DNA of 10,055 nucleotides, taken from the NCBI RefSeq assembly GCF_002999335.1, contig NW_020312357.1, positions 1 to 10,055 on the forward strand. Direction: 5' to 3'. The position numbers and the translations under genes were made by a program. Source of the DNA: Cyclospora cayetanensis (Eukaryota; Apicomplexa; Conoidasida; Eucoccidiorida; Eimeriidae). The notes below the pieces were generated by a model that had not been told where the DNA came from, ran no database searches, and was given only the letters and a program-made list of their open reading frames with translations. Below are positions 6,756 through 10,055 of the stretch, piece after piece (position 1 is the stretch's first letter; each line of letters starts with the position of its first letter).

Positions 6756-7017
6756 ACCAAATAGCTATTATCAACCTGTTTTGGGGCTCGAACTTCTCTC
6801 GGCGCACAAACGATCGAGAAGCACATACATGCTACAGGGAGGTTGAAGCCTCGCAGTTGGGGCTTGCGCCTATGCCGCAGGGGCTGCCCGCTTGGCTCAG
6901 GACACTGTGAGCAATAAGCAGCGAAAAACATTGATTCCCAGTTTCTTAATCAAGAAACATATCGGCTTCACATGTATATAGGTACTCATTTTTATTGGGT
7001 GAATCATCCTCCCACTG

Positions 7018-7046
7018 CCTTCTGAAGGGGCCGTGGGGCCAGAAGG
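7018..7046. repeat. Short inverted repeat (7-bp stem, 15-base loop)
   Basis: CCTTCTG at 7018-7024 pairs with CAGAAGG at 7040-7046, and the loop itself holds complementary GGCC/GGGGCC runs. It has no recognised role, and a stem this short can arise by chance. Confidence 0.5.
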
Positions 7047-8254
7047 AGAGGCCTGCTGGTGTACATTCCTGGCAAGCGTTTTGCCTCATATTTTTTGAAA
7101 TCTGCAAAAACATTAGTTCAAATGAATTTTGTTTTGCAGAACACGTCAGATGGGAAATCTGTAGGACTTGACTGCTATCTTGATGTGTTTCTTGAGCTTG
7201 TTTTTATGGTGCTGCGATACGTAGAGGAGTTAGCGCATCCAGCATAAATTTACCTGGGTGAACAACACACTCTGTTCGATATTGCGGAGTTACACGTCGT
7301 GCAGAACCCGAATTCAGTGTATTCGACCAAAGGGCCCAAGTAAACAGCTTAGTGGTGATTGTTTATAGAGCCTCCCAACCAGCAAAGCAACTTACTCGCT
7401 CTTTAGGTACTCACTAAAGATATTCCCCCAACCTTTCTTCCGGCCTACAGGGTCATGGATTATAGAGAGAAGTACGGGTGAGTATATTTGTTGCAGAGAA
7501 GTGAAGCTAGAACCGAGCCCCTTGCTGCTATCTTGGCAGTCGAAGGCGCGCATTATCGACTAACGCAAAAGTTATGTTTTCGCACCGTCATAGCCTATCG
7601 GGGCCCTTGGCCTTCAAGGGAGGTCACTGCAGGCGCATGATCACCTAGGCTTTGAGCTAATGAGCATTTGAATGACTACAATGTTATTTACCCCTTGCCA
7701 AACTTGTCTATCGATAGGCTACATTTCCTTAACGTGTACAGTGAGACAAGAGCGTGCACCTACTTGTTAATGCGGGGATGATATCTTTGCTCACGATCGA
7801 AATTGTTTTATCTAGCTGCATGTGGCTGAAGCGGCACTGATGCCCAGTGGGCCAACGCGGAGGCCATTACCACGAAACTCCAGTTTGGCTTCAGGTGTAC
7901 AGTGCATCCCGGAGCATTTTTCGTCCACTGATCAGTCTAGAAGTGCCAATTCCGCAAGGACTTGTCGTTCCCTCGAACCACTGAACGTTTCTAGTAGCCA
8001 AGGGTTCAAAAGTTACTGGGGTTTCACTTGCACAAGTGCAGCAGCCGGCCAGGCGACGTAGAGGCGTGGAAGCAGAGACTACTCCCAAGGCAGCCTTCAA
8101 GGACTATTTGCATTGATATAAAAGACCTGGAAATGATGAATATTTCATTTGATGTATTTTGCATGAGATTTAAGGAAGGTTAAGCTGGTTGATCGTCGAG
8201 TCTAGGATCTCTACATGGGTTCACTCACCACCACACTCTAGGCATCGTGCTACT

Positions 8255-8345
8255 CCGTCTTGCCGAGGTGGCTCGGACAGCACCACGACTCATTAGAACT
8301 CGCTATTTTAAGATACAGCTGGTTGGGGTCCCGGGTGTGTGGAGA
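8255..8345 (+). mobile_element. Decayed tRNA-derived SINE-like unit (internal pol III A and B boxes)
   Basis: A-box-like GAGGTGGCTCGGACAGC (core 8269-8280) resembles the GTGGCTCAGTGGTTAGC start of many tRNA-derived SINE heads. B-box-like GGTTGGGGTCC at 8321-8331, followed by CGGGTG, resembles GGTTCRANTCCCGGGTG. The box starts are 52 bases apart. That is a little more than in a standard tRNA and is compatible with a tRNA with a long variable arm, such as Ser or Leu. Pol III-transcribed SINEs with tRNA heads are known in ticks and many other animals. The B box has lost the central TCRA, so this copy is decayed. I see no clear tail or target-site duplication, so the ends are approximate. Confidence 0.45.
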
Positions 8346-8390
8346 GAGACGCGTGGGGTAGCAGAGGACTTTGCTAAAGTTTAGCTGCGA

Positions 8391-8412
8391 ATGCAGTTGA
8401 GGATGCAGTTGA
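8391..8412 (+). repeat. Small tandem duplication, 12-base period
   Basis: The ten bases ATGCAGTTGA occur at 8391-8400 and again at 8403-8412, separated by GG. This is a simple local duplication just downstream of the SINE-like unit. Confidence 0.8.
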
Positions 8413-10055
8413 CTCTTTTCTACCCTTATCCTAGGCGTGTAAGGAAAGCTGTCTAATCCCTACAAAAAACTAGTCTGGAATGATACAAGCTTTACCATCT
8501 TCCGATTCGCTACGTCATTGCCTCCCTAATGTAAGAGACCAGGTGTAAAGCAGGTAGTGCCCTACAAAGTGGGGCTCGAGCATCCTGAAACGTGAAATAA
8601 AAAGACTCTCTAGCTGTCCATCTAAAGTCACCGTAGGAAGACATTGAACTTTACCTCCAGCATGAATCTCATGAGGCTATCAGGGGCTTTCCATAAAAGC
8701 TCCCTTTTCTCCCTACCCGCGGACCAAACAGTTCCGTCGTGGGGAGAGATTGCTAGGATGCGCACCGTTGGACCTTCTGACAGACTGACAATTCACAACT
8801 AGTTACACAAACCGTCTTATGCGCAGACACACAACGTTGCGTCCTCTTGGAATTACTTAAGTTTTTTCTGCAAGAAATCAGGTATACGGGCAGAGAAGCC
8901 AATTAGACAATCCTTCGCTAATCTCAGGTTAAATAGAACTGATGTAAAAATTTGTCAGGGCTAACACAGCCCGCGACAGTTCCTCTCCCCTCTTCTGCAT
9001 TGGCCAGTTTAAGAGATTATGCCCGCTTGTTTCTACTTTTACGTTAAGAGAAATGTGTGCAAAAGGGGCGAATGATTTCGGCTCCACCGCTACTACCCAG
9101 GAGGGCAGAAATGCGAAAGCAGAGCGACCGGGCGAAGTAAGTTGTGCAATTACCGTTTCTAATACCAAAAGGAAAAAAGCATACGCACATCAGCCAACAA
9201 CGAAGAAGAGACCGAAATCGACATGACAGCGGCGGAGCGATGGCTCGCCATCGTAGGAGAGAGGAAATAAGTGAGCATTCTGCTCTAGAAACAAACAGAA
9301 GACAAGCCCAATGCGCAAGGCGAATGAAAATACACGCAAGTTCAGCTCCTAAAACTACGTACAATATTGCTTGCTTGCAAATACAACCGCTGCATGACTG
9401 TAGCATAGTCGATTTCCAGCCCCATATAGGAAGAATGCAGGATCTTAACACCTGAAAGCGCTTCCGCACAATCTGTGAGTGCAAAGCACCATAGCAAAAA
9501 TGCTTTCAGGCAATACCCACATATGGATTTAGCTCTTTGAGCCAGAACGTGCCTTGGGGCAAAGAACTCGAGGAATACAGTTCATGGCATATAGCGTCGC
9601 TAACTAAACAGAGCGGCAAATTCTTCCACAGGCAACGAATCCCGCAACCGTCTATGTTGATTACTGGAGTTTCCGTTCCCATCCAATTTCACAAGGGACC
9701 CCCAATTTTGTCTACTCGGCACTCCATGATCTTCGAATTCAGCACTTAAATGACTCCCCATGAACCATCCACCAGTCACTTGCCTGAGCGGCAGATTCCG
9801 CTAATAATTCGAAAAGTCTCCGAATCTCCTCAGGAAGCCAAAATTGTCAATTCCGTTTTGCTGTCGACATCGAAAAATCGCTAGCGTAAAATGAGAGCAG
9901 TGACCCGTCTGAAGATTACAAAGCCCTGCCCACCTGGAATGGATGTCTTCGTCTGGTCACCTTCAGATGCACTTCGTACAGCCTGGAGCTCCACCGCGAA
10001 CACATCCTTAGATTCGAAACATACAGCCAATCGCCACTCTTCATAAAATCCGCTC
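8413..10055. other. Stretch without a supportable gene
   Basis: The longest open frames here (minus 9484-9044, plus 9144-9455, plus 9537-9749) overlap one another on opposite strands and show no domain motif. The plus-strand frame is merely rich in Arg, His and Gln. At the right edge a minus-strand frame is open from the window end down to about 9885 (containing DVFAVELQAVRSASEGDQ). It could be part of an exon entering from the right, but nothing identifies it. Confidence 0.5.

Larger units (their letters stand above)
6189..8250. other. Upstream flank of the BTB-BACK gene and gene-poor stretch
   Basis: The part next to 6188 is probably the 5' untranslated and promoter region of the minus-strand gene. 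In its frame a stop is met about 70 bases upstream and no earlier ATG exists. I see no convincing TATA box or initiator. Further right, open frames of 60-124 codons occur on both strands (for example around 6436-6931 and 7822-8100), but none shows a domain motif. A plus-strand piece from 7140 to 7247 has a textbook acceptor in front of it (TTTTGTTTTGCAG) and a short open frame, and could be a last exon. Two small hairpins (6737-6755, 7018-7046) are listed separately. Confidence 0.5.

Noticed and set aside
6436..6931. Overlapping minus-strand frames of 93 and 124 codons, Cys-rich in places
   Set aside because: Cys spacing is irregular and fits no zinc-binding pattern; the two frames overlap each other and a plus-strand frame, as expected of non-coding sequence.
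7018..7046. Inverted repeat as a transcription terminator
   Set aside because: Intrinsic terminators of this kind are bacterial, no T-run follows directly, and the window is clearly eukaryotic.
9044..9484. The 146-codon minus-strand frame as a membrane protein
   Set aside because: It is rich in Cys, Leu and Trp but shows no ordered membrane segments or family motif. It mirrors an Arg/His-rich plus-strand frame, so base composition explains it.

Overview
The window looks like a piece of a large, repeat-rich animal genome, most likely an arthropod. A chelicerate such as a tick is my best guess. That guess rests on an intron-containing BTB/BACK gene, badly decayed Ty3/Gypsy pol copies and a tRNA-derived SINE-like sequence. 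No feature proves the species. There is no sign of bacterial gene organisation, and I found no rRNA, intact tRNA or CRISPR array.

Positions 1 to about 2560 hold two dead Ty3/Gypsy pol copies of the same family, placed head to head. The left copy reads on the minus strand (about 705 down to 1) and keeps the end of reverse transcriptase and RNase H. The right copy reads on the plus strand (about 724 to 2560) and keeps protease, reverse transcriptase, the end of RNase H and perhaps the start of integrase. Each is broken by many stops and frameshifts. The right copy has lost about 340 bases covering most of RNase H. Both carry the same Asp-to-Asn change in the RNase H TDH motif.

The best gene is on the minus strand. 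Coding exons at 6188-6000, 5515-5333 and 5261-4629 join in frame, through two GT-AG introns, into a BTB/POZ plus BACK protein of 334 residues. Just downstream on the same strand, exon-like pieces between 4512 and about 3315 resemble a MATH (TRAF-like) domain. They suggest that the gene is, or once was, longer: BTB-BACK-MATH. The stop at 4629-4631 lies directly against a good splice donor, and the phase relations hint at a frameshift at a GACA repeat. The gene may therefore be an intact short form or a decaying member of a larger family.

The stretch from about 2560 to 3310 and most of 6190-10055 hold no gene I can support. Within them I see a decayed tRNA-derived SINE-like unit near 8255-8345, a tRNA T-arm-like hairpin near 6737-6755, small repeats and a few exon-like open frames of unknown meaning. 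I do not see an undescribed multi-gene system. The most rewarding item is the split BTB-BACK gene and its possible C-terminal MATH-like part.
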